A stretch of 64,000 bases of DNA from Balamuthia mandrillaris (taxonomy: Eukaryota > Discosea > Longamoebia > Balamuthiidae): positions 176,001-240,000 of the forward strand of contig JAVKOQ010000056.1 in assembly GCA_031835245.1 (NCBI GenBank), in the 5' to 3' direction. The notes beneath the pieces are model-generated. The model had not been told where the DNA came from and searched no databases. It worked only from the letters and a program-made list of their open reading frames with translations. Of this stretch, positions 32,639-42,972 are shown one piece after another (the first letter of the stretch is position 1; the number at the start of each line of letters is the position of its first letter). The translations under genes were made by a program, and so were the position numbers.

Positions 32639-32677
<39 letters not shown>

Positions 32678-33068
32678 GTTAACTTTACGTTCGTTGCAAA
32701 TGAGAACCGAGTGCGCACATCTGGTATGTTAGAAAAGCCTCCCTTCGAAAGAGCACCAATTCGAGAACAAACACATGAGCAGCTAGGGGAACCGATTAGA
32801 ACAAAAAAGGGTGACGAGAAGAAACAAAGAGGAGAAACAAAGAAGAACGAACCGTCCATCGTAATGACCTTTATTCCCTCCGGCGTGAGGTCGACATTCA
32901 CCACATCCAACAAACTCTCCAAGATGCCAACCGTCCGGGCAAAAGACAAAGGAGCAGCCAAGCTTTGGATGACAACAAAATAAAAAGACCGATGGCACAT
33001 ATGTTCAGGAACAAGAGAGACCAGATGGATCAAAGAAAAACATCAACGTACGTCGCTTTGAACAGCAT
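31665..33068 (-). CDS. PCNA-like DNA sliding clamp
   Basis: PCNA forms a ring on DNA that holds polymerases and repair factors. Short exons on the minus strand follow the PCNA order: MLFKAT (ATG 33068), FARTVGILESLLDVVNVDLT then PEGIKVITMDG, VGLRLKLLHN, VLKHVKADDMVVFSLKDED then DTFNVVVE, LKSGVLEKKSEYK, QIVLDQERISMPDREYC, EILMPTSVLASSCTELQGLG then EQLRIAVSDEELTLE, EMVAGKVFISKKNGDG, and YSDMFKFSYFAKMAKG. These align with PCNA segments such as the LGIPEQEY interdomain region and the MPSGEFARICRDLS helix. The sequence is clearly more divergent than a typical eukaryotic PCNA, and the acidic C-terminal tail and the exact last exon are not clear. A specialised clamp paralogue or a 9-1-1 subunit is possible. 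Introns contain (GA)n at 32640-32676. Confidence 0.65.
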
Positions 33069-34063
33069 CTCTCACCCTCCGCTACGTCGTTTTCCCAAAG
33101 CGCTTGCAAACAAATCTGTTCTAAGTTTGTTTGCTACGTTTTTCTTTTCAAATTTTTTTCTTTGTGGCATGTTTGATAGAGAGAGTAGAGAGAGAGAGAG
33201 AGAGAGAGAGAGAAAGTGAAAGAGAGAGAGAGAGAGAGAGAGAGAGTAGAAAGTAGAGAGTAGCGCAAATGCGAGTTCCATTGATATGCGTTCTGTTGTG
33301 TGTTGGTTCGCAGCTGCGCCACGCATTTCATGTGGATGGCGTGGTGGAGAAAAAAAAGGCGGGAAAGTGGTTGTCGCGGTGTGCTTGATAAAAGTTCCAA
33401 TATGTCCCATAATGTAATCATTTCGATCTAACACTTTGGGAATTTGAGCGGGCGATATTTGTCCAATTCTTCATGGGAAACCTAGTGAACATTTTTGCTG
33501 GACATTTGCGCGGTATTCGGCCGTCACTCCCATTTACACGTCTCGGTGGCTGTCCATTTTATTGCACTAGCAAACCAAGAAGAAAGAGTTTTTTGCCGGA
33601 GAAACGCGCAAAACAAAAAATAAAAAAAAAACAGAGGGGGAAAAAGACCTTCACTTTGCTCTCCTCCCCCTCTTGCCCCCCTTGTCCAAGTATCCTGCAC
33701 TCCACTTCCTTGGGTGCAGCACGCACATTTACTTTAGAAAAAAGGTTCGCTTCTTCTTCTCTCTCCATTTTTTTTGGAATTATTATTATTAATGGGGTGG
33801 TGGTTGTTGGGTGGGAGAAAGCTCTCTATGAGTTACAACCTGACAGGTCCCCCCCCCTTTTTTTTTTTTTTTGTTCCCTTCCCCTCCCTTGCCCCCATTC
33901 ATTTTTAGACAGAGAGAAAAAAATAACATATTTGTTTTTTTTTCTCTGCAGACATACACTGAGCGAGGAGGGGGGGAACGACTCCATCCGAGAGAGCGCG
34001 AAAAGACCAAAGGGAGCGCGCAGACCGCCCTTTGCCTTTCCCTCCGTTGTTGTTTTTTTTTAA
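33069..34063. other. Divergent region, clamp gene and cyclin Y; possible first exon
   Basis: Contains (GA)n runs at about 33178-33246 and T-rich and C-rich tracts (33848-33872). An ATG at 33473 begins M-G-N-L-V-N, the sort of N-myristoylation start known from cyclin Y proteins. It could be the first exon of the cyclin Y gene, with acceptors at about 33951 or 34063, but I could not fix a frame-preserving splice with confidence. Confidence 0.35.
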
Positions 34064-36360
34064 GGCGGGCCGGGCCACAGCCACAAAATCAAAAAGTCAA
34101 GGTGGGTGAACCTTGGAGCAAGTACAAACGAGGAGAGGAAGAGGCGGCGGAGCGGGCGGCGGCTTCGAGTGTAGCGGAGGGCTCATCCGGGGAAGAGAAG
34201 GAGAAGGGGGAGGAGGACGAAGGGAAAGGCAGACCCCACTCCCGAAGTAAAGTTAAAAAGAAATCGGTAGCGGCGGTAGCGGCGATCAAAACAAGGAGTA
34301 GAAGGGGCTCGCAACAAGACAGAGAGCTCCTCAACAGAGAACAAGAGGAAAAAGAGGAGCGTGAGCAAAGGAACATAATCTATCGCTTGGTGGAGGAAGC
34401 CTGGATGTCATCTTCATCGAACAAACAAATGTCGAAGATGGGCGGCTCCTCGTCGTCCTCTTCATCGGCCTCGCCCGGCGGAAAGAAGAAGAAGAGCAGC
34501 TCCACCCAAAACCTACTGAACAACAATAACCATCAAACGCCGCTTACTTACTCGGAGTCGGATGAGGGCTACAACTCGGAGTCGTACTCGGGGTCAGAGG
34601 AGAGGGAGAGGAGGAGCCTTCCCCCTACCTGGAGTGACGACTCGGACGACTCGGACACCTCTGAGGAGGAGGAGGAAGACGAGGACGGGAGCTCGGAGGA
34701 GGAGGAGGAAGAAGAAGACGGAAAGGCCCGTGAGAATGGGGATGATGTGGACTTGGGCTGGAGTGACGACGAGGACGAGGGCTCTAACGCGCCGGACCCC
34801 AACGCTGAAGAGATGAAGAAAGCACTTACTTCTCCTCGCGCCCCTCGTACGTTATTTTGTTTTTTTCTCGCTCTCTCTCATTGTTGCTATTCGACTCACT
34901 TTCTCCTCTCCTTCCTTTCTCCTCTTTTCTTTCCTCATTTTTTCCCTCTTTTCTTTTGTTCCCACCTTTCTCCCTATGTTTATAGCGGATGGCAAAGGAA
35001 CAGAGCCTACACACCACATCTTGTTCAAGAAGATCAATCTAACAGAAAAGAAGGGAAGGTATCCTGCCGACCTGCGGAAGAAAGCCCTACCACGGCATAT
35101 GCGCGAGGAACAGGGCAACTTTCGCCGTCATAAGTCGAACTCTACCAGCTCTCTCTATGTTAACAGTACTATCAGTGCTCCAGACCTTAACCAAGTGCTC
35201 TGGTGGTATGTTGTGAGCTTTCCACACTTTCTTGCTCCTTCTTACTTTTTCTTTCTTCTCTTTTTCTCTCTTTCTCCCTTTTCCTTATCTTTTTGCTCAA
35301 CTAAAATCTAAACAAACCGCAGCATGGCCTCTGCTCTCTATTACCATGTATCAAATGGACACCAAACCCGCGACCCCGTTTTTTTCAACATTTTTAATGA
35401 AGAGAAACACCCTATAACGGTAATTATTCTATTCTATCACTTGTTCCTTCTGTTTTGTAATTGAGAACCCCACTTATTCTTATAACTGTTCAACTGCTTA
35501 CAGAAAGGACCGGTTGATACAAAGTCCATTCCTCGGGTGAAGGAGCTGTACAAGTTTTTGAGCACTATTTTCAAGGCCGAAAGGGTATATATCTCTTCTT
35601 GTTCTTCTTCTTCTTGTTCTTCTTCTTGTTTTTCTTCTTCTTGTGTTCTTCTTCTTCATCTTTTTTCTTCTCCTTCTCCTCCTTCTGCTTCTCGAGCGTG
35701 ACTAACATTTGCGTTGTGCTTGTTCTATATTAGTTGCCTTCCGAGTGCGCTATTTTATGCCTAGCTTATATAGAACGCCTTATCTCCGCCACAGGAGTTA
35801 CTCTTCATGCCTCCAACTGGAGACGTATTATCCTCTCTTCTCTTATTTTAGCCTCAAAAGTGTGGGAGGACCAAGCTGTCTGGAATGTGGACTTTTTGTC
35901 TGTCTTCCCCAATGTGGATGTGAACGATTTGAACAAACTGGAAAAATATTTTCTGGAACTTGTTGGCTATAACGTTAGTCTCAAAGCTAGCGAGTACGTT
36001 CCTTTCTCTCCTCATTCTCTTGTTCCTCTGCTCTTCTCTGCCTGTCTTCTTTCGCTTCTCCCTCCTGGGTCTAACCACTCACCAATTTTAGATATGCCAA
36101 ATATTACTTTGAGTTGCGAGAGTTAGCCGAGAAAGATTCTAAACACTTCCCATTGGAACCTCTCACCACACAAGGCGCTGCCAGACTTGAAGTATGTTTT
36201 TTTTTCTTTTTGTTGCCCTTGTGGATAATATCTCATTTTTATTTGTGTGTAGGAAAGAGCCAAAGAAACAGAACAACGAGTGAAGAGCACACTAAAGCTA
36301 AAACGTACATCCAGCGCCGGTTCATTGCCTATCAAGTCCCCTCCTGCCGTTATCAACTGA
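34064..36360 (+). CDS. Cyclin Y-like cyclin (CCNY family)
   Basis: Cyclin Y is a membrane-tethered cyclin that activates CDK14/16-type kinases. The coding part starts with a long low-complexity region (about 34064-34845): basic, then Ser-rich, then D/E-rich. Cyclin-specific exons follow: ADGKGTEPTHHILFKKINLT, SMASALYYHVSNG, VKELYKFLSTIF, the core SECAILCLAYIERLISATGV, NWRRIILSSLILASKVWEDQ, AVWNVDFLSVFPNVDVNDLN, KLEKYFLELVGYNVSLKASE, and YAKYYFELRELAE with HFPLEPLTTQGA. The ASKVWDDQAVWN block and FPLEPL motif are CCNY hallmarks. The C-terminus RTSSAGSLPIKSPPAVIN resembles the CCNY tail with its 14-3-3-type Ser sites. ATG 34405 is in frame, but coding character continues upstream, so the true start is probably in an earlier exon. 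Confidence 0.88.
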
Positions 36361-37517
36361 GGTCACACTGGAGCAAGGACAAAAAAAAAAGAGAGAGAGT
36401 GGAGGATGGATGGGTGGACTAGATCAGCAACAATGCCCACCACAAAACAAGCTGAAAGTGGAAGATATGTTCCACTGGAGGTTTGTTTGAAAAAAAAAAT
36501 ATCCAATAAAGAGGGGGTTGTATTGTTTTTTTCTTTCGTTCTTTCTTTCTTTATCTTTTGTAGGATGAGGGCGAAGGCCGAAGATGATCCCGCCTGACCG
36601 TGAGCCCATAGATATTCGTCCTCGCCCTGCTTCACCTCTTTCCTCTCTTCTTCTCTCACATCAAACTCTGTATACCTCGTCCTCGTGCGTGGTTCACTTT
36701 TTCCTCCGCTTATAATACAGTGATCGTACAGGAGTGTGCAGTGGTTGTGGCGGTTATGAGAACTGTTGCAGGGCCAGGTCTTGCCAAGCGTCCTCTTCCT
36801 CGTTTTCCAGCAATGGGCCTTGCGTTTTTCCAAGCAGAGTGAGATGATGATGTTGGATGAAAGAGAAAGAGAGCGACTACAAATGAGAAAGACAAGAGAG
36901 AGAACAGAGAGGAAGAGAGAGAGAGAGAGAGCAAGAGGAGGCGAAGAGAGAAGAGGGCGAGATCAAGAGCAGAGAGAGAGAGAGAGAGAGAGGCGAAGGG
37001 AGAAGAGGGAGAGGGAGCAAGAGAGAAGGAGCCGTAGAAAAGACAAAGAAGCGAGATGGTAGGAGGAGGGGGTACCTTTCTCCTCAAGAGAGTCGCTGTT
37101 GAGGCTTAACTCTGGTGGCAATACGATATCTGTTTATTATTTTTACGAACAACAACAGCGTGCTCAGATTGAATGGAAGAAAGGGGACGTCGACAAAACA
37201 AAAGAGCAAAAAGTACCGTCATTGGGTAGACCATCGGCTTCCCAATGGGCGTCCACAATGTCGTTCAAACAACGTCGCCGATGAACAATGGAAGAGAAGT
37301 TACTGTCACTCTAATCATCACAGAAAAGTCAACATTAAAAAAAAAAAAAAAGGAGATTTTGGCTGTACAATAAAGCACTCTCTCCCCTCCAACGCACCAT
37401 TGCTTACGACCGCTCCAAGTCCGATCGTCTGGTCGGAAGGGTTTGGAGTTTGCAGGTTTTGATTTGATTTCTTTCCTCCTTTGCTTTCTTTAATTGTTGA
37501 AAGAAGTAAAGCGGAGA
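36361..37517. other. Unassigned region with (GA)n; possible small gene
   Basis: No family is recognised. A polypurine GA-rich block (about 36860-37060) reads as Arg/Glu repeats. After it, a plus-strand frame 37099-37284 ends MSFKQRRR and has fairly normal amino-acid usage, so it could be the last exon of an unknown gene. Minus-strand frames at 36363-36833 are no better supported. Confidence 0.3.
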
Positions 37518-38763
37518 ATGGAAGAGCCCGCCGCCGCAGACGAGAGAGAGGAGGAAAGCCCAGCCCTTCCCGCCCTTCTCCAACCCTTTGCGCGCTCCAC
37601 CACCTGCGACCTCTCTCTCCAAGGTTTGACCTCCTTGCCGAGCGCGGTCGGCCGCCTCCGCGCTCTCACCGCCTGCCACCTCTCCCACAACGCGCTGAGC
37701 GCCTTGCCCAGGGAGTTTGGCCAGCTCACCGCTCTCACCCTCTGCGACCTCTCCTTTAACGCGCTGAGCGCCTTGCCCAGGGAGTTTGGCCAGCTCACCG
37801 CTCTCGCCAAGTGCAACCTCTCCTCCAACAAGCTGACCTGCTTGCCCAGGGAGTTTGGCCAGCTCCGCGCGCTCGCCGAGTGCAACCTCCGCAACAACGA
37901 GCTGGCCGCCTTGCCGAGGGAGTTTGGCCGCCTCACCGCTCTCACCCACTGCAACCTCTCCAACAACAAACTGACGGCCTTGCCGAGGGAGTTTGGCCAG
38001 CTCGGGGCTCTCAGATACTGCCACCTCCCCAACAACCTGCTGACCGCCTTGCCGAGGGAGTTTGGCCGCCTCACCGCCCTCAGGCGTTTCGTCCTGGATG
38101 GTAACCCCTTGGCGGCGCTGCCTTCTTCCATCCTTGAAAGCGCTCTTCCCTCAACCCTTTCACCAGCAAGACGCGCTTCACGAACAAGCGGAAGGGAACG
38201 ACGAAGGGCAGGAGGAGAAGCAGCAGAAGAAAAGAGTGAAAGCCAACCAATTATCGCCCAGGAGGAACCACCACGCAGCGGTGAAAAGTTTGTGGCACTT
38301 GAGCGGAGAGGCGGTGCTGAGGAACGAGCTTTTGCCAACTGGCCTGTTGGCCCCCATTCCATACCCGCCCTTCGCCTGGCTTTCTTCTTGTTCTTCTTCT
38401 GCTTCTCTAATGGAGAGGACCACACACCAACAAGGAACAAAAGAAGAACCGAGAGAAGAAGGAGAAGGGGGTGCGGTGGTGCTGCCGGAAGAAGTGAAGG
38501 AAAGGCTGGAACAGCTGCAGAGAAGATGCGATGTTTGTGCACAGCTGTTTTTAGAGGCAGAAGAGGAGGAAGACGGAGGACCCCCAAGGCAAATCTTGAG
38601 AAGGTTTTGGGACCAGCAACGCAGAGTTTGGTGGGAGTTGTTGTGTTGCAGCCAGAGCTGCCGCCACCGGCCCCTCACTGACTTGGTGGACATCAGCTTA
38701 ATGTTCACCTATCAGTGCAATGGGAAGAGAGAAAAAGAATTGCAGGGTACTCGTCATGCTTAA
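37518..38763 (+). CDS. Leucine-rich repeat protein, frame broken before C-terminal domain
   Basis: ATG 37518 (MEEPAAADEREEESPALP) is followed by about eight LRRs of 23 residues, nearly identical at the DNA level (69-bp period): units of the type LTALTLCDLSFNALSALPRE and FGQLTALAKCNLSSNKLTCL. The last is FVLDGNPLAALPSSIL at about 38090-38137. After about 38140 this frame becomes Arg-rich and unlike protein, whereas the frame one base on carries a plausible LRR-family C-terminus: AVKSLWHLSGEAVLRNELLP then PYPPFAWLSS, a C-D-V-C pair in RRCDVCAQLFLEAEEEE, and WWELLCCSQSC, ending at 38763. Similar double-Cys ends are found in many short LRR proteins. Either an indel (real or sequencing) or a weak intron with donor GTCCTG (about 38093) and acceptor CACCAG (about 38167) joins them. 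Function unknown, probably protein binding. Confidence 0.7.
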
Positions 38764-39340
38764 CATTTTTAACATTCCTTTATTTTCCTGGAATTATTTC
38801 ACAAAAGAAAGGAGCGCTCAAAAACTGCACAACGTGTGCGCAAGCAGCGGTCCGAAATTCCACGATTGTTTGGAACGGACACCTTCTGCCCACGCCGCAG
38901 TCCAGCGGTAATTGCTCGCGCGGGCAATTGCCGCGCTGCCTTGAGAATGAATGGGTTGGCTTGATGGACACAATTTGTTGTTCCATTTGTCCAACGACCA
39001 ACAATAGAAAAATTGGGAGAAAAAAAAGAAAGTTTGAAGAAGAAAAGAAGAGAAGAGAAGTAAAGCATTCAAAACAAACTGAACGAAGCAGAGGAAGGAG
39101 TTCTTTCGTAAAACGTGCGCTTTTTTGTGTTTTTGTTGTTTTTCGTTCCCCTTTGAGACTGACAAATGTGTTTCTTTTTTTTTCGAAATTAAACCAAAAA
39201 AAAACTTGTAGGGTCGATTGAGAATAAAGTTCGCCGCGTAGTTTGATCTTCATCGTGCATTTAAAAAAAAGGGGCCGTTAAAAAAAAACAAATAACAGTA
39301 GTAGGGCCTGCTACTTGCAACTTCTTAAATTTGAAAAAGC
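38764..39340. other. Intergenic with imperfect palindrome
   Basis: No gene is supported. An imperfect 28-bp palindrome around 38907-38934 pairs CGGTAATTGCTCGC with GCGGGCAATTGCCG; both mismatches would be G-U in RNA. A GA/A-rich block (39008-39062) follows. The end nearest 39341 is the promoter of the CTD phosphatase gene. Confidence 0.5.
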
Positions 39341-39745
39341 ATGAATTCTCCCATCACACAAGTTTCAAAAGAGGATCAAAACCCAATACTGCCTACTTAT
39401 TCAACTTCTACTGCACGTACGTTGGATGAGTTCTTCGTTCATTTTTATTGTTTTCTGATTCGATTGACTTTTTAAAACTTTACAAACCTTTGCAGACAAA
39501 CGGAAGAAAGCCTCTTTCCTGCGGTCTCTTCTCTTTTGCTGTTCTGCGGTTTCGGAAGAAAGCCCTACCTCTCCCTCTGTCTCGTCTATTCGCCTCTCTT
39601 GTAGCCCTTCCTCTCATGTACCTTTTTCTCTCCTCTTGTTTTTTCTCGCTCTTTATCTTTGCTTCTTTTTCCCTTTCTTTCTCTCCCCTCTCTCTGCCCC
39701 TGTCTCTCATACCTCGTGTTATTTCCCTGCTGCTCTCTCTCCTCT

Positions 39746-39781
<36 letters not shown>

Positions 39782-40742
39782 ACGCCCTTCTCACGCCCTT
39801 GGGATATAGGCCAGCACAGAATACTTGTTACCACCGCTACTTCCTGAAGACGCGGGCAAGAAAACGTTGGTCCTTGACCTTGACGAAACCCTTGTGCATA
39901 GTTCTTTCAAGGTATAACAACCCTCTTCATGCTCATCTTGTTCTCCTCCTCCTCTCTCCCTCTCTCTCTCCTCTCTTTTCCTCATATGCTTATAAATACT
40001 CTGCGTCCTTTTCAGCCGGTCAACAACGCGGACTTTATTATACCAGTAGAAATAGAGGATCAAGTGCATCAGGTATATGTGGCCAAACGTCCTGGCGTGG
40101 ACAAATTCATGAAACGGGTTGGAGAAAAGTATGAAGTCATTGTATTTACCGCTAGTTTAGCCAAGGTAACCTTGTCTTTTTTTGTCGTTACTTTCCTCCC
40201 TCTCTTAATTTTGTACATCGCTTTGCATACACAAAACTCATCTCACCGCTGAACAAAGTATGCTGATCCAGTGTTGGATCTTTTGGACAAATATAGAGTA
40301 ACACGGACACGTTTATTTCGGGAAGCATGTGTACAACATAAAGGCAATTTTGTCAAAGTATGCCTCCCCACTCCTCTTTATTACTTCTCTAGCCTCCCTT
40401 ATCTCCTTTGTTTTGCTCTCCTCTCTTCTCTTACTTCAATATCTCTTTCGCTTTTTTGCTGCTCTTCTTCTGTCTTCTCTCCTCTCTTTCGCATTTATGC
40501 CATCAACTCTAACTCACAACAATAAACAGGATTTATCGCGGTTAGGACGGGATTTAAAGTCAACCATCATCATCGACAACTCACCAGCATCGTACTTGTT
40601 TCACCCACAGCACGCCGTACCCATCGACAGCTGGTTTGACGACATGAGCGACACGGAGCTGTTGGACATGCTTCCGTTCTTGGACGAGCTGGCGCAAGTG
40701 GACGATGTTAGTGTGGTTTTGAGCAATCGTGGCAAGCAGTAA
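39341..40742 (+). CDS. Small CTD phosphatase (SCP/CTDSP family)
   Basis: SCPs remove phosphate from Ser in the RNA polymerase II C-terminal domain and other targets. ATG 39341 begins [15 protein letters not shown]. The second exon gives [17 protein letters not shown], resembling the palmitoylated Cys segment in animal SCPs. The phosphatase core is intact: [15 protein letters not shown] (DxDx(T/V) nucleophile), [80 protein letters not shown] and [20 protein letters not shown], then [12 protein letters not shown]. Introns at about 39423-39495, 39537-39809, 39913-40016, 40168-40258 and 40358-40530. It ends at TAA 40740-40742, followed by an AAAG tetranucleotide array. Confidence 0.95.
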
Positions 40743-40754
40743 AATGAACAATGT

Positions 40755-40815
40755 CGAAAGAAAGAAACGACAAGAAAGAAAGAAAGAAAGAAACGACAAG
40801 AAAGAAAGAAACGAC

Positions 40816-40859
<44 letters not shown>

Positions 40860-40872
40860 AAAGAAAGAAAGG
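40755..40872. repeat. (GAAA)n array 3' of the CTD phosphatase
   Basis: GAAA tetranucleotides interspersed with CGACAA-like units, in the probable 3' UTR or intergenic spacer (40743-41026). No gene is seen in this spacer. Confidence 0.9.
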
Positions 40873-41026
40873 ATGTCCTATGTTTTTTCGGATCTATTAT
40901 TTTATTTTATTTTTTATGGTGGAGCGTTTGTTGTTGTAACTTGGTTTGGGTTTAAAAGATAAAACATTAAAAATAAGAAAGCAGCAAAAAAGAACGAAAG
41001 TTATATCATTTTAAATATATATATTT

Positions 41027-42138
41027 TTATGAAGAAGAACTTCCAGCAGATTTGCCTTGTCTTCGTTGTTTGACGTCAAAGTTGAAGACGCGCGCCATGT
41101 TGACTTCGGTGATGGTGATCTGGTCCTTCAAAAAGTCCAAGTCCTGTTGCACCATCTCCAAGTTTTGCGTTGCGGACTCCAAGTTTCTGGTGAGGAGAGC
41201 GTTGGCTTCTTCTGTGCTGTACTCCACCATCACGTTCGCCTGCGTGAACAAAAAAGAATTGGAGAGAAAACGAGTAAGAGGAGAAAAGAGAAATGAAAGA
41301 AGAGACAACCGAGGAGGACGAGAGAAGAGGTTGAGAGAGAGAGAAGGGTTGCGAAGAGTGCTGGAGAAAAGAGAGAAGCCAAGAAGAGAGGAACAATGGA
41401 GAAGCCGAGAAGAGAGAGGGGGAGAGAGAGAGAAGGGTTGCGAAGAGTGCCGGAAAACAGGAAAGCACAAAAATACATACGCCAAGCCAAAGGCAAACCG
41501 TGTCCACGTTTTGAAGGGAGGCCTTGGCAAAGACACCTTCCGACAGTTCAAAGTGTGTAGACACTTCCTCTCCACTCTAATTTTTTTTTGATTGTGTTGA
41601 GTGACCAGTGAGAAGAGAGGAGAGAAGAGCGAGAGAGAAGAAAGAGAACAACAAGAGAAGAGGTTTTAACGGCAAACCAAACGTACCTTCCGTGAGAGCA
41701 AGTACTGAACCATGCTGAGGGCATTGCGTATGTCTGGTATTTTGGCCCTGAGGTTGGCTTTGCTTTGCACCAGTTTTGCTTCCAACAATTTGTAATATCT
41801 GTTTAAAAAAAAAGTGTTCATCAAACGAGATAAAGATTTGTTTTTCGCTCTTCTTAAACAGGCGAGGGAAAAGAAAGGATTGAAAAAAAGGAGGAGGAAA
41901 AAAAAACCTGTAGGCGGCTTGCATTTCTTTCAACGCTACCTCAGCGCTCTCATGTTTTGTCAGAAACGCACCCACATCATCCTGTATTTGTTCAAAAAGG
42001 TCACACAAAAGCACAGGGTAAAAACGACCTCCTCAAAAAAAAATGTCTCTTCGGTCACCGTTCAACGCGTACCAAAAACTGGGCTTTGGGAATGCCTCGC
42101 TCTTCGGGTGTTCCTTTGGCTTGTTCCGCTTCCATCAT
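41027..42138 (-). CDS. Prefoldin subunit 3 (VBP1/PFDN3)
   Basis: Prefoldin is a hexameric chaperone that hands nascent actin and tubulin to CCT; subunit 3 is an alpha-type subunit. Start [20 protein letters not shown] at 42138, matching the family motif RGIPEA. Further exons: [20 protein letters not shown] then [25 protein letters not shown] with [45 protein letters not shown], and [20 protein letters not shown] with [20 protein letters not shown]. The two long helices flank the beta-hairpin as expected for an alpha-class coiled-coil subunit. It ends in a Ser-rich tail at 41027. The gene is head-to-head with the Cys-rich repeat gene; only 158 bp separate the two coding parts. Confidence 0.92.
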
Positions 42139-42296
42139 CTTCTTGTTTTTTGCTTTCTCTGTTTTTTTTGGGGTCATATCCATGTCGACGCGAGTTGTCG
42201 ACAACTGAGATCCCAACAGATTATCTTAATTGTCGACATGTTACATTAATCATACCAGCCAATAAAAAATCAAACAATGTATTCATATTATAATAT
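42139..42296. promoter_or_regulatory. Divergent promoter with three GTCGAC palindromes
   Basis: This 158-bp spacer between prefoldin 3 and the Cys-rich gene holds TGTCGAC at 42183-42189, a perfect 12-bp palindrome GTTGTCGACAAC at 42194-42205 and TGTCGACA at 42231-42238. Three copies in 60 bp is the densest cluster of this motif in the window. Confidence 0.6.
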
Positions 42297-42845
42297 TTGC
42301 TCTTGCTGTCGGTGGTTACGCTAGTGGTGGGTCTGGTCCAACCTGCGGGAGCATTCGCCGTTAACGGCACCCAGTGCAAGGGCGACCTGTGCTGCTACCT
42401 GCCGAACGGCGGGGTTCAAGCCGGCGATCTCTTCAACGGCTGCTGCTACGGGCGAGACGGCTCCGTGGCTGCCGGAGGCAAATACAATGGATGTTTCTAC
42501 AGCAGCGCCGGCTCTGTCGCCGCTGGAGAGCAGTACAATGGCTGCTGCTACGGCAGGGATGGCAGCACACAGGCCGGAGGCAGATACAACAGCTGCTGCT
42601 ACGGCAGTAATGGCTCCGTTTCTGCTGGGAACCTCTTTAACGCCTGCTGCTATGGTCGTGACGGCTCCGTGGATGCGGGCGGGCTGACCAGGTCATGTTG
42701 CTACGGAAGGGATGGGTCGGTCTCAGCCGGTGGGCAGTGCAACCTATGTTGCTTTGGTTCGCGCGCGGCCAAGCACAGCTGCAGTGAAGGCGGCCTGCAC
42801 CATGGTTGCTGCAGTGGATCCGGCACTACTTGTTGTGGCAAATAA
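42297..42845 (+). CDS. Secreted Cys/Gly-rich repeat protein, start codon not found
   Basis: The frame opens directly with a hydrophobic, signal-peptide-like stretch (LLLSVVTLVVGLVQPAGAFA), then six to seven repeats of about 17 residues (51 bp) with the pattern N-G-C-C-Y-G-R-D-G-S-V-A-A-G-G-x-Y, each with a vicinal Cys pair. It ends GSGTTCCGK. No family is recognised. Disulfide-rich, secreted extracellular protein is the best description; nothing in it shows toxicity. An in-frame TAA lies at 42291-42293 and no in-frame ATG occurs between it and the signal sequence. The nearest ATG (42277) is in another frame. So the 5' end is disrupted, mis-sequenced, or uses a non-AUG start. The 3' end is 127 bp from the convergent 3' end of the giant fibre gene. 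Confidence 0.6.
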   Translation: MLLLSVVTLVVGLVQPAGAFAVNGTQCKGDLCCYLPNGGVQAGDLFNGCCYGRDGSVAAGGKYNGCFYSSAGSVAAGEQYNGCCYGRDGSTQAGGRYNSCCYGSNGSVSAGNLFNACCYGRDGSVDAGGLTRSCCYGRDGSVSAGGQCNLCCFGSRAAKHSCSEGGLHHGCCSGSGTTCCGK

Positions 42846-42972
42846 AGTCTTTGTCGAACACAAGAAGGCACTCCCTCTCGGCACAAAGCGAATGGAGCAA
42901 CAAGCCCAAGCAAGAGTATAGTGAAAAAAAAAATAATATAAAACATAAGAACAAGGTAAAGGGGAACTGACT

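Noticed and set aside
36766-37062. Arg/Glu-rich plus-strand frame resembling an RS/RE splicing factor
   Set aside because: It is a translation of a (GA)n low-complexity tract with no flanking domain.
37490-38587. Minus-strand 365-codon frame over the LRR gene
   Set aside because: It is the mirror of the 69-bp LRR repeats (PNSLGKA-type repeats) and has no known fold; the plus strand gives canonical LRRs.
42297-42845. Cys-rich repeat protein as a toxin
   Set aside because: The vicinal-Cys, Gly-rich repeats match no toxin framework I know, and nothing in the context supports toxicity; a structural secreted protein fits better.
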